Part shown: positions 1 through 6,645 of the stretch, one piece after another | Numbering within the stretch: position 1 is the stretch's first letter | How the letters are laid out: every line of letters begins with the position of its first letter | NCBI GenBank assembly: GCA_017546585.1 | Contig: JAFYWC010000082.1 | Span: forward strand, 1 to 43,498 | Length of the DNA stretch: 43,498 bases | Source: Bacteroidales bacterium | Lineage (GTDB): Bacteria; Bacteroidota; Bacteroidia; Bacteroidales; UBA932 | Reading direction: 5' to 3' | The notes under the pieces: generated by a model | What the model was told of the DNA's origin: nothing | What the model saw: the letters and a program-made list of their open reading frames with translations, nothing else | Database searches by the model: none | Made by a program: the position numbers and the translations under genes

Positions 1-1
1 G

Positions 2-235
2 GTAAAACGTTGCTACAGCTATATGTTCAATGATTGTAAAAAGTTGGATAATATTACGATGTTGGCAACGGATATATCGGCACCTAATTGCTTAAATGTA
101 TGGGTAAGTGGTGTAGCAAGTACAGGTACATTTACCAAAGCGGCCAGCTTAGAGCAGGGAACGGAAAGTGGTCAAATACCTACTGGAATTTATGGTATCC
201 CAGAGGGCTGGACAGTAAAGAACTACGGAGAATAA
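2..235 (+). CDS. C-terminal end of a BspA-like surface protein (5' partial)
   Basis: The reading frame is open from the first bases of the window and ends at TAA 233-235, so only the last 77 residues are seen. The ending, with a VWVSGVASTGTFTK stretch followed by GIPEGWTVKNYGE, matches the recurrent C-terminal block of Bacteroidales BspA/leucine-rich-repeat surface proteins and similar cell-surface proteins of unknown ligand. No catalytic or anchoring motif is present in this piece. The ATG at 23 is internal and is not the true start. The assignment is by recalled pattern of the tail only; the repeat region that would confirm it lies outside the window. Confidence 0.6.
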   Translation, partial: VKRCYSYMFNDCKKLDNITMLATDISAPNCLNVWVSGVASTGTFTKAASLEQGTESGQIPTGIYGIPEGWTVKNYGE

Positions 236-292
236 GGTAAAAGATGTGTTTTTTGGAGCATGCGGGTTAGACCGCTCTCCTAATAGAGCAAT

Positions 293-343
293 ATTAGCCT
301 CCACTAAAGGGTTCTACCCAATAGTGGAGGCTAATGTTTTTGT
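293..343 (+). terminator. Rho-independent terminator of the surface-protein gene
   Basis: A perfect 14-bp stem (293-306 with 322-335) has a 15-base loop and is followed by GTTTTTG. It lies 58 bases after the surface-protein stop codon. The rest of the 236-611 gap holds only the regulatory site at 519-583. Confidence 0.85.
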
Positions 344-518
344 TGCTTGCTATGGACTACTGCCTGCAATCTATAATCTACACACCTTATGGATGTCTGT
401 TTAATTATTTTATGATATTCTTAACTTGTTAGCTGCTATTTTGTTTTGATTCTTTTACTTGAAAATATAGGGTGATTGTGTGATTTTATATACTGATGTT
501 GGCTTGTTCTCTTCCTGC

Positions 519-583
519 TCGGTGGACAAAACCACCATTCGGTGGATTGTTGGTAGCCCTCTCTTTGATTTATGCTACACTTG
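519..583 (+). promoter_or_regulatory. Candidate LytTR operator and promoter of the LytTR unit
   Basis: The octamer TCGGTGGA occurs exactly twice with a 20-bp period (519-526 and 539-546). The intervening CCACC (532-536) could pair with either copy of GGTGG. Two direct repeats about two helical turns apart is the known layout of LytTR-domain sites such as those of AgrA. A -7-like box TACACTTG (one mismatch from TAnnTTTG) follows at 576-583, about 30 bases after the second repeat. A related site with the same geometry lies at 1993-2056. That LytTR binds here is inference. Confidence 0.5.
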
Positions 584-611
584 AGTTTGTAATCAACAAC
601 ACGATATAGTC

Positions 612-1004
612 ATGAGCATGAAATCAACCAAGAGAAAGACATCTAAGGGTAGTTTCTGCCCTGAACATGTATTTATCCTGCAAGGAAAAGGCGTATACAT
701 ACGCATGGCCGTTGATGATATCACATTTCTCAGAGCAGCTCGGGATTATTGTGAGATTCACATCAAAGGTCAAGACCCCATCCTCGTATCTGTACCGATG
801 ATTGATGTATATCATTGCATTCCGCCAAATAAGTTCATTAGGATTAGTCGTTCAATCGTATTGAATCTCAACTTCATCACGAAAATTGTCGGCAATCAGA
901 TAGAACTGGCAGATGGTACGAGATTATTGATAGGAAAGACCTATCGAGAGGACATACTTTCCGGATTTACTCTGATTGGGTCAAGAAAAAGGTTTGGGAG
1001 ATGA
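612..1004 (+). CDS. Stand-alone LytTR-type DNA-binding regulator
   Basis: This 130-residue protein is essentially only a LytTR DNA-binding domain. It opens with a basic N-terminus, then shows the family pattern DDITFLRAARDYCEIHIK, VSVPMIDVYHCIP, the FIRISRSIVLNLNFI segment (equivalent to the usual RVHRSYIVN) and a final ELADGTRLLIGKTYRE. There is no receiver domain and no membrane segment, so it cannot be a classical response regulator. Its stop codon overlaps the start of a 30-codon membrane-protein gene (ATGA at 1001-1004), implying translational coupling. A direct-repeat site of LytTR type lies in its own promoter, so autoregulation is plausible. The ATG at 612 is used; a second ATG two codons later is equally possible. 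Domain call is firm; partner logic is inferred from the layout. Confidence 0.88.
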   Translation: MSMKSTKRKTSKGSFCPEHVFILQGKGVYIRMAVDDITFLRAARDYCEIHIKGQDPILVSVPMIDVYHCIPPNKFIRISRSIVLNLNFITKIVGNQIELADGTRLLIGKTYREDILSGFTLIGSRKRFGR

Positions 1005-1093
1005 TTGTAATGGTTATCTTTGCTATTGTAAGAATTGCCTTGCTGCTATTCGTATTTATACGCAGAACCATGAAAAGGAAGAATGAAGAATAA
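1001..1093 (+). CDS. 30-residue single-span membrane protein
   Basis: A short gene runs from ATG 1001 to TAA 1091-1093. The product is one hydrophobic helix (roughly residues 2-20, MIVMVIFAIVRIALLLFVFI) followed by a strongly charged tail with RRTMKRKNEE. The positive-inside rule would put the C-terminus in the cytoplasm. It overlaps the stop of the LytTR gene by four bases and the start of the next gene by 11 bases, which is hard to explain unless it is translated. No family is recognised. The position, coupled to a LytTR regulator, suggests it controls or senses for that regulator, but nothing in the sequence proves it. Confidence 0.6.
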   Translation: MIVMVIFAIVRIALLLFVFIRRTMKRKNEE

Positions 1094-1364
1094 AAGACGA
1101 CAGATAGGAATTTCAAGGAAGACTGCGAACAATCTGATATACGCAGTTGCCATATTATATACCCTGATGAATGTTGTAGTGATAGCATTGACCGCACTTG
1201 ACGGCATCGCAGATAGGGAGGAAGTAGCGCATCTGGTGGCACACGCTATCGGTATGGCCGGAGGTCTGTGGCTGTGCTTCTTCATTCCAAAGGAAAGCCG
1301 AAGAGCAGAAGCAGAATGGAAGATGTGGGAGGAGGAACTGGAGGCTATGCCTGAAGAAGACTAA
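1083..1364 (+). CDS. 93-residue two-span membrane protein, possible regulator partner
   Basis: The product has two predicted membrane helices, about residues 16-39 (NLIYAVAILYTLMNVVVIAL) and about 48-67 (VAHLVAHAIGMAGGLWLCFF), joined by a short acidic loop. A basic N-terminus and a highly charged C-terminal tail (KESRRAEAEWKMWEEELEAM) flank them. The gene starts inside the 30-codon gene upstream, so three genes are linked by overlaps. It ends tail-to-tail with the RibD_C-like gene, overlapping by four bases. No named family is recognised. In Firmicutes LytTR Regulatory Systems (HdrRM, BrsRM) a LytTR regulator is co-transcribed with a membrane protein that inhibits it; this pair has that layout, with no demonstrated homology. 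Confidence 0.75.
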   Translation: MKNKRRQIGISRKTANNLIYAVAILYTLMNVVVIALTALDGIADREEVAHLVAHAIGMAGGLWLCFFIPKESRRAEAEWKMWEEELEAMPEED

Positions 1365-1714
1365 CCGATAGGCTCATATCTGTACACAGAGCATACGACA
1401 TCCTCGCGGAAGACCTTCATGCCTTCCAGCACCCAGTGAGTTGGTGACAACTCCGTGCTGAACAGCCTGCATCCCCCTCCGGAAAGATACGGCACTGTAT
1501 AAACAATCAGACGCTCCACCTTGCCATCAGCAAGAAGTCCGCACACATATTCGGCATTCTCAACATCAGCCTCCACAAGAGAATCTTCGCCTATGGCATC
1601 ATAGAACTCATCGATGCCGTACACATCAGAGCGCAGCATCCAACTCCTTTCTGTCCTGTTGTCAGAGAGGCATCCGTCAATTGAAAGTGTTGCCAGGACT
1701 GTTTTCTTCGCCAT
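1361..1714 (-). CDS. Short RibD C-terminal/dihydrofolate-reductase-like protein
   Basis: The 117-residue product carries both ends of the RibD_C (bifunctional deaminase-reductase, DHFR-fold) pattern: ATLSIDGCLSD near the N-terminus, and RLIVYTVPYLSGGGCRLF followed by THWVLEGMKVF and a final VVCSVYRYEP at the C-terminus. The GGG-C-LF segment is the nicotinamide-nucleotide loop of this family. Members are usually about 170-190 residues, so the central part of the fold is shortened here to a ESWMLRSD-like region with DEFYDAIGEDSLVEAD. Either this is a genuinely small variant or an internal deletion product. Substrate unknown. It is transcribed towards the LytTR unit and is preceded by the self-complementary segment at 1745-1886. 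Confidence 0.65.
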   Translation of the reverse strand: MAKKTVLATLSIDGCLSDNRTERSWMLRSDVYGIDEFYDAIGEDSLVEADVENAEYVCGLLADGKVERLIVYTVPYLSGGGCRLFSTELSPTHWVLEGMKVFREDVVCSVYRYEPIG

Positions 1715-1744
1715 AATGAAAATCTCAACTACCGGAGCATAAAA

Positions 1745-1886
1745 ATAGCGTGCTGATCACACTATCTCTAATGGAGGCCCTGGAATGCCTTGAAAGAAAA
1801 TAGGTGACTGCACGCTATGCGTAAGCATAACACAAGCAGTCACGCAGTGTCTTCTTTCAATGTAAATTTTCCAGATTTCCATTAGA
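1745..1886. other. Strongly self-complementary intergenic segment, possible structured RNA
   Basis: Five helices nest co-linearly: 1767-1775 with 1878-1886 (9 bp), 1780-1785 with 1869-1874 (6 bp), 1790-1798 with 1852-1860 (9 bp), 1804-1811 with 1836-1843 (8 bp) and 1816-1820 with 1825-1829 (5 bp, loop GTAA). All are perfect Watson-Crick pairs. A competing 9-bp pairing exists between 1745-1753 (ATAGCGTGC) and 1810-1818. No reading frame covers it. It lies upstream of the RibD_C-like gene on the minus strand and of the HExxH gene on the plus strand. It may be a leader, a small RNA or a palindromic mobile remnant; the transcribed strand is unknown. Confidence 0.5.
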
Positions 1887-1992
1887 AACACCTCGCGGTC
1901 TTATGTATGTATATTGTATATCTTGCTGATTCTGATACAAAAGTAGTGAATTTCAAGCAAACATAGCCCATCCCTCTCAAAAAATCTCCCCT

Positions 1993-2056
1993 TTGGTGGA
2001 CGAATCCGTCATTCGCTGAATCCATTTCACGATCCCATTCCCTCCCTCTATCTTCG
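1993..2056 (+). promoter_or_regulatory. Second copy of the LytTR-type site, upstream of the HExxH gene
   Basis: TTGGTGGA (1993-2000) and TCGCTGAA (2013-2020) match TCGGTGGA at 7/8 and 6/8 positions and sit 20 bp apart, as at 519-546. The bases between them are also similar. A -7-like TATCTTCG (one mismatch from TAnnTTTG) follows at 2049-2056, 29 bases after the second repeat, the same spacing as in the LytTR promoter. This suggests control of the downstream gene by the neighbouring LytTR protein. Confidence 0.4.
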
Positions 2057-2113
2057 CAAGCGTAGGTTTACACGGCGGATCCGAAAAGCCGAATAGGAAA
2101 TAGAGTAGGGAAA

Positions 2114-2674
2114 ATGGATCAATATAGTATGATAAAATATGAAATTGCATCTTATTTACATAGGTTGAAAATCCATGTAATAAATAACAGAAGCGAATAT
2201 CCGTCATATTTAACTGATGACGCAATAATGGGTATCACAATTCATTTTGATGATAATGTAGATTCTGCACTTCTGTCAAATGGAATAACAGGATTATGTC
2301 TCAAAGACGGTTTGTCAAGGGAGTGGACGGGTACAAAAGAGAATGATATGCTTATTAGCCTTTCTGCAATCTGTGTGGAGGCTGATGATGCAAAAAAAAC
2401 CAGAGAAGCAGTGATGAAGTCAATCATTACTCACGAGTTTATGCATTCAATATCAGTTGGTTTCGCTGTGGAGAACAATAGCAAAGAGAGTTATTACAAG
2501 GATGAAGCTTATACAGATCATCTGGCACAGAAACTCTTTAATAAACTTTGCACAAGTGAGTTCTACTACACACCGTATCCGTCATTGAGGATTAATGAAT
2601 ACAGCATGGTGAACATTACCGATGAGGGAATACAATGCTATTTCAAAGGTAAAATTAATAGGCCAATGAAATAG
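2114..2674 (+). CDS. Putative zinc metallopeptidase-like protein (HExxH)
   Basis: The 186-residue product has a classic HEFMH zinc-binding motif at residues 107-111, preceded by a helix-like AVMKSIIT and followed by the acidic DEAYTDHLAQ about 23 residues later, which could supply the third ligand as in gluzincins. No signal peptide or membrane helix is visible, so it is probably cytoplasmic. No named peptidase family is recognised; an anti-sigma/ImmA-like regulatory protease or a toxin-type protease are both possible. It is a single gene, with its own terminator at 2697 and an upstream site shared with the LytTR unit. The ATG at 2114 follows GAGTAGGGA, a plausible ribosome contact. Confidence 0.55.
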   Translation: MDQYSMIKYEIASYLHRLKIHVINNRSEYPSYLTDDAIMGITIHFDDNVDSALLSNGITGLCLKDGLSREWTGTKENDMLISLSAICVEADDAKKTREAVMKSIITHEFMHSISVGFAVENNSKESYYKDEAYTDHLAQKLFNKLCTSEFYYTPYPSLRINEYSMVNITDEGIQCYFKGKINRPMK

Positions 2675-2696
2675 ACCTTTGTTAAAGCACGAATAG

Positions 2697-2730
2697 AGAG
2701 GAGAGTATATAGATGATATTCTCCTCTTTT
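2697..2730 (+). terminator. Terminator of the HExxH gene
   Basis: Stem AGAGGAGA (2697-2704) pairs with TCTCCTCT (2720-2727), followed by TTTTG. It starts 22 bases after the stop codon. Confidence 0.7.
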
Positions 2731-2758
2731 GTGTCTCGTTTTCGTGTGGATTTTTCTT

Positions 2759-2868
2759 TTACCTCTCCCTCTCAATCAGTTCCTGCGGCGTACATCCGAA
2801 ATGCGTTCTCGTGAATCCGCATCAAAATTGGTCTCGCTCAAGATGTCTTTTTCAAAAGCTATCATCCA
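2759..2868 (-). pseudogene. Possible frameshifted gene remnant
   Basis: On the minus strand two frames join into a protein-like tail: one reads ...MIAFEKDILSETNF and, shifted near 2822, the next reads CGFTRTHFGCTPQELIERER followed by TAA (2759-2761). The second piece looks like a helix-turn-helix protein C-terminus, but no family can be named and no start is present. Nothing else is seen between 2731 and 3004. Confidence 0.2.
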
Positions 2869-3004
2869 CAAGCTATGTAAAGACAGAGAAATCTCAAATC
2901 TTGTAGAAATGGACACAAGAGATCGAAAAAATCGGCAGTTTCCGAAAAACTTTTTGCAAGATAATTGTCAGATGTGGGGAAAATGTGGGGAAAATCTTAT
3001 ATAA

Positions 3005-3034
3005 AAATGGCCTACAGGTGTCTGTAGGCCATTT
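3005..3034 (-). terminator. Terminator of tRNA-Leu
   Basis: A perfect 13-bp stem (3005-3017 with 3022-3034) with a GTGT loop. Read on the minus strand it follows the tRNA 3' end by five bases and runs into a short T-rich stretch. Confidence 0.85.
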
Positions 3035-3039
3035 GAGGG

Positions 3040-3121
3040 TACCCGGAGCCGGGATCGAACCGGCACGGATTGCTCCACTGGTGTTTGAGACCAGCGCGTC
3101 TACCGATTCCGCCATCCGGGC
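3040..3121 (-). tRNA. tRNA-Leu (anticodon CAA)
   Basis: Read on the minus strand the gene opens GCCCGGA and closes TCCGGGT-A, giving a seven-pair acceptor stem. The anticodon arm is CTGGT-CTCAAAC-ACCAG, so the anticodon is CAA and it reads UUG leucine codons. A class II variable arm follows, then a T arm with GGTTCGATCCC. Total 82 bases; CCA is not encoded (the next bases are CCC). It is a single-gene transcript with promoter at 3228-3259 and terminator at 3005-3034. Confidence 0.95.
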
Positions 3122-3227
3122 TGGTGTGCTGTTTCGGTTGCCTGTGGGCGCTTGGCTTCGTGTGAAGCGGACGCTTAAACCAGGTCTGAAAGAGGCACTG
3201 AAGGATAAACCTTCTATTTAAGGAATG

Positions 3228-3259
3228 CAAAGGTATCGGAAATTTCGGAATTTGCAAAA
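3228..3259 (-). promoter_or_regulatory. Bacteroidota-type promoter of tRNA-Leu
   Basis: On the minus strand TTTTG (3255-3259) and TACCTTTG (3228-3235) are separated by 19 bases, a full match to the TTTG-N19-21-TAnnTTTG consensus. The tRNA begins about 100 bases further on. Confidence 0.8.
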
Positions 3260-3287
3260 TAAAACGGTCATTCTGTAAACATCTGGT

Positions 3288-3379
3288 ACGGAAACCTATG
3301 GAAACCGTGCTCAATCCCCACTGCAAAGGGGGTATCTTCCACGGAAAACCCAGAAAACCGTGCTCAATCCCCACCGCAA
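3288..3379. repeat. Two diverged 39-bp direct repeats
   Basis: Units 3288-3326 and 3341-3379 agree at 33 of 39 positions and share the core AAACCGTGCTCAATCCCCAC. They start 53 bp apart. Only two copies are seen and the function is unknown. The rest of the 3122-3434 gap holds the tRNA promoter and the aroB -7 box. Confidence 0.65.
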
Positions 3380-3405
3380 CCAAGCTGTCTAGTGCAAAAG
3401 ATTGC

Positions 3406-3413
3406 TATATTTG
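3406..3413 (+). promoter_or_regulatory. -7 box of the aro operon
   Basis: TATATTTG matches TAnnTTTG and lies 21 bases before the aroB ATG. No clear TTTG -33 element is seen at the expected distance. Confidence 0.5.
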
Positions 3414-3434
3414 TAGATTGTAAACAAGAAATTT

Positions 3435-4571
3435 ATGGAGCGGATAAATATATACGAGGGTGACAATGTCATCAGCCACATCCTGGTGGAGGATGGAATC
3501 CAGTCACTCGAGGCAAGTCTGGAGCAGTATGCGCACGTATACGCAGTTATGGACAACAATGTTGCGATGACAAGCGCTGTCGCTGCAGAGGTGGCGGATA
3601 TGCTCAACCGCAGAGGCGTTCCCGGAATGCTTCTGGATGTGTCTGAGAAGACAAAATGTATGGACACAGTGATGGATATCTGTGGATGGCTCCTCGATTC
3701 AGGAGCAGACAGAGATGCTCTCGTGCTCGCCATCGGAGGCGGAATCACATCGGATATGGTGGGCTTTGCCGCATCGATCTACAAAAGGGGAGTGCGCTTC
3801 GCCTATGTGCCTACGACCCTCCTCGCACAGGTAGACGCTGCCATAGGAGGAAAGACCGGCATCAACTTCGAAGGCTACAAGAATATGCTCGGAACCATCC
3901 GCCAGCCGGAGTTCACATACATCTGCCCGCAGTTCCTTGAGAGCCTTCCGATGGAAGACTTCCAGGCGGGAGCGGCAGAGATGCTCAAGACATTCATCAT
4001 CGAGGACAACGGAGAATATGAGGCTGCGATGACCCTTCTCAAGGGACTGACAGCAGACTTCATCGCAAGCTGCGAAGGCGCCGCGACCCTCAGCTACAAC
4101 GAGGAGCGCTGGCCTGAGGTGATATCTGCAAGAATCTCCGAGATGACTCCTCTCATCGCTGCAGCCGCCAAGGTGAAGGCGGGCGTCGTTTCACGCGACC
4201 AGTTCGAGAACGGTGAGCGCCGCAAACTCAACCTCGGCCACACATTCGGCCACGCGATCGAATCCCTCGCACACAAACACCACAACGACATCGACCACGG
4301 CCACGCAGTTGCCCTCGGAATGGTATATGCTGCCAAACTCTCCGAGAAACTGGGCCTTGCGGAAGAAGGCTTTGCTGCAAAGATCGAGAACGACCTTGAC
4401 AGCTGCCTCCTCCTGATCATCAGTCCATACGGCATCAATGATCTCTCCGGAGCGATGGCAAAGGACAAGAAGGCAGAAGACGGCAAGGTGCATTTCATCC
4501 TTCCTTGCGCAGTAGGCAACGTCATTGTCCGTGACTTGACCGTAGAAGAAGTAGTTGCACTTTTGAAATAA
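3435..4571 (+). CDS. aroB: 3-dehydroquinate synthase
   Basis: AroB converts DAHP to 3-dehydroquinate, the second shikimate-pathway step, using NAD and a divalent metal. The 378-residue product has the NAD-binding LAIGGGITSDMVGFAAS segment, the conserved PTTLLAQVDAAIGGKTGIN block, AGAAEMLK, and the metal-ligand helix NLGHTFGHAIES followed by HGHAVALGM. Length is close to the family norm. It is the first gene of a three-gene operon, with only five bases to the aroD-aroA fusion. Neighbouring pathway steps aroE and aroK are not in the window. Cytoplasmic. Confidence 0.96.
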   Translation: MERINIYEGDNVISHILVEDGIQSLEASLEQYAHVYAVMDNNVAMTSAVAAEVADMLNRRGVPGMLLDVSEKTKCMDTVMDICGWLLDSGADRDALVLAIGGGITSDMVGFAASIYKRGVRFAYVPTTLLAQVDAAIGGKTGINFEGYKNMLGTIRQPEFTYICPQFLESLPMEDFQAGAAEMLKTFIIEDNGEYEAAMTLLKGLTADFIASCEGAATLSYNEERWPEVISARISEMTPLIAAAAKVKAGVVSRDQFENGERRKLNLGHTFGHAIESLAHKHHNDIDHGHAVALGMVYAAKLSEKLGLAEEGFAAKIENDLDSCLLLIISPYGINDLSGAMAKDKKAEDGKVHFILPCAVGNVIVRDLTVEEVVALLK

Positions 4572-4576
4572 AGACT

Positions 4577-6613
4577 ATGATTTGTACAACCATACAGAAC
4601 AAGACAGCAGAGCAGATTCTTGAAGCTCTGGAAAAATGTGAGATGGCGGAGATCCGTCTGGACAGCTGTGTGCTGTCTGCACGCGAGACAGAGGATGTCT
4701 TCACTTCCGACGTTCCGCTCGTTGCGACAGCGAGAATCTCCGAGATTATGAAGAACGAGCCTGCGATTCAGGACCTTCCTGAGGCAAGCCGCGAGGCAAA
4801 GGCGGTGCAGATCGCCGAGAAGAGGCTCGTCAGAGCCATCGAGGCGGGAGCACGCTATGTGGACGTGGAGATCGAAGCCCCTAAGCAGATGTCCAAGAGA
4901 GTCCGCAGCGCAGCCCACGAAAACGGAACAGTATTCATCCGCTCATACCACGACTTCGAAGGCACAGACTCGCTTGAGGCTCTCAAAGCGGTTGTGGAGA
5001 AGTGCAAGTACCACGGCGCAGACATCGTGAAGATCGTGACTTCCGCAAGTTCGGAGGCCGATGTGGAGAAGGTGATGGCCCTCTACGACTGGAAGGGCGA
5101 GGAGGCCCCTGCAGCCGGTGAACTCATCGCATTCTGTATGGGTGATGCCGGAAGACAGTCGCGCATCGAGTGCCTTAAGAAGGGCGCACCATATACCTAT
5201 GCCGCTTTGTCTGAGGAAGATGCGGCTGCACCAGGCCAGTGGCCGACCGAAGAAATGTGCAAGGCGGTATATTCAGACTTCCACTTCATCGAGTCGTCAG
5301 AACCATTGTATATGCCTGTGTCAAAGAGCTTTGCCCAGCGTGCAATCATCGCTGCCGCATTGGCTGAAGGCACATCGCATCTTAAAGGATACACCCACTG
5401 CGGTGACAACGAGGCCGCACTCCAGGTTGCACGCAACCTCGGAGCCGAGGTGGAACTCAACGGAAATGAACTCACCATTACAGGTATCTCAGCATCTCTC
5501 GGCAGCCTCGATATGCCGGAACTCCACGTAGGAGAGTCCGGACTCCTCACAAGAATGCTCATCCCGGTTATGGCTCAGCTGAGTCCTGCTCCGGTGAAGT
5601 TTACAGGTGAGAAGACCCTTCTCAACCGCCCTCTCACCGGTGCGAAAGAGATAATGGAGGCATTCGAATCTACAGTGACGTCAGATACTGACCCTGTACG
5701 TGTTCCGTTGACAGTCAACGGACCTCTCAAGGCCGGACGTGCCGAGATTTCTGGAAAGCACGGCTCCCAGCTCATCTCAGGCCTCCTTATGGGCCTTCCG
5801 TTCGCAGAGAAGAACTCTTCGCTCATAGTCCGTGAGCCGAAGAGCATTCCATATATGTTCATCACACTTGAAGTCCTCAAGAAGTTCGGAATCAAGATCG
5901 GCAACGATATGCTCGGCGGTCCTGAATTCCTTGCATCAGGCGGTGACTGGTCGCTTTGCACAGAGATGGTGTTCAAAGTGAAGGGTGGACAGAAATACAA
6001 GGCTGCGGACATCGATCTCGAAGGAGACTGGAGCGCAGCGGCCAACTTCCTCGTGGCAGGAGCCATCTTCGGAAGAGCAGAAATCGAAGGACTCGACACC
6101 ACATCGCTTCAGGCAGACCTCTCCATTATGGACATCCTTATGGATGCCGGTGCGAGCCTCTCGCAGATGGACGGCAACAAGGGCAGCATCACAGCCCAGC
6201 GTGCTCCTCTGAATGCCTTCCAGGTGGATGCGTCAAACTGTCCGGACCTCTTCCCGATCCTCGCCGTGCTCGCGGCCTTCTGCCAGGGCACAAGCCGCAT
6301 CGCCGGCGTCGGCCGCCTGGCAAACAAGGAGAGCGACCGTGCAAAGGCCATTCTCGAGATGCTGACACAGATGGGAGTGAAGGCTGAGATCGAGGGCGAC
6401 GAACTTGTAGTGGAAGGAAGCACATTGGTACAGCGTCTGCTCAACGGCAACCTTCTCAAGGGAGGCGAGTACACATCCCACCACGACCATCGTATGGTTA
6501 TGGCCCTGAAGGTGGCGTCGTTCGGTGCCGACGGTCCTATAACTGTCGATGACGAGGAATGCGTGGCAAAATCATTCCCGCAGTTTCCTGACACATTCTC
6601 GCTTATGAGGTAG
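4577..6613 (+). CDS. aroDA: Fused type I 3-dehydroquinate dehydratase / EPSP synthase
   Basis: One 678-residue chain holds two shikimate enzymes. Residues about 1-225 are a type I (Schiff-base) dehydroquinase: E25 in AEIRLD, H125 in SYHDFEGT and the imine-forming lysine K152 in ADIVKIVT are all present. After a short linker (about 226-240) an EPSP synthase begins, with PVSKSFAQRA at 247-256 (the PxSKS phosphate/shikimate site), VGESGLLTRM, a KESDRAKA segment and the C-terminal HHDHRMVMAL. The two enzymes are steps 3 and 6, so they do not act consecutively. No stop codon or slippery run interrupts the junction, so it is a true fusion. It lies 5 bases after aroB and 32 before aroC. Confidence 0.95.
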   Translation: MICTTIQNKTAEQILEALEKCEMAEIRLDSCVLSARETEDVFTSDVPLVATARISEIMKNEPAIQDLPEASREAKAVQIAEKRLVRAIEAGARYVDVEIEAPKQMSKRVRSAAHENGTVFIRSYHDFEGTDSLEALKAVVEKCKYHGADIVKIVTSASSEADVEKVMALYDWKGEEAPAAGELIAFCMGDAGRQSRIECLKKGAPYTYAALSEEDAAAPGQWPTEEMCKAVYSDFHFIESSEPLYMPVSKSFAQRAIIAAALAEGTSHLKGYTHCGDNEAALQVARNLGAEVELNGNELTITGISASLGSLDMPELHVGESGLLTRMLIPVMAQLSPAPVKFTGEKTLLNRPLTGAKEIMEAFESTVTSDTDPVRVPLTVNGPLKAGRAEISGKHGSQLISGLLMGLPFAEKNSSLIVREPKSIPYMFITLEVLKKFGIKIGNDMLGGPEFLASGGDWSLCTEMVFKVKGGQKYKAADIDLEGDWSAAANFLVAGAIFGRAEIEGLDTTSLQADLSIMDILMDAGASLSQMDGNKGSITAQRAPLNAFQVDASNCPDLFPILAVLAAFCQGTSRIAGVGRLANKESDRAKAILEMLTQMGVKAEIEGDELVVEGSTLVQRLLNGNLLKGGEYTSHHDHRMVMALKVASFGADGPITVDDEECVAKSFPQFPDTFSLMR

Positions 6614-6645
6614 TGCTTAATCTTTGATTATAAAAGAATTACAAT

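Noticed and set aside
1745-1886. Retron or tracrRNA-type RNA
   Set aside because: No reverse transcriptase or Cas gene nearby.
2729-3004. 91-codon plus-strand open frame
   Set aside because: Starts inside a terminator, has no coding pattern and the minus strand shows a better remnant.
3288-3379. CRISPR-like repeats
   Set aside because: Only two units, with six mismatches and a 14-base gap; no cas genes.
4094-4918. Long minus-strand frames opposite aroB and the aroD-aroA fusion
   Set aside because: Shadows of GC-rich coding sequence; the plus strand holds complete enzyme signatures.
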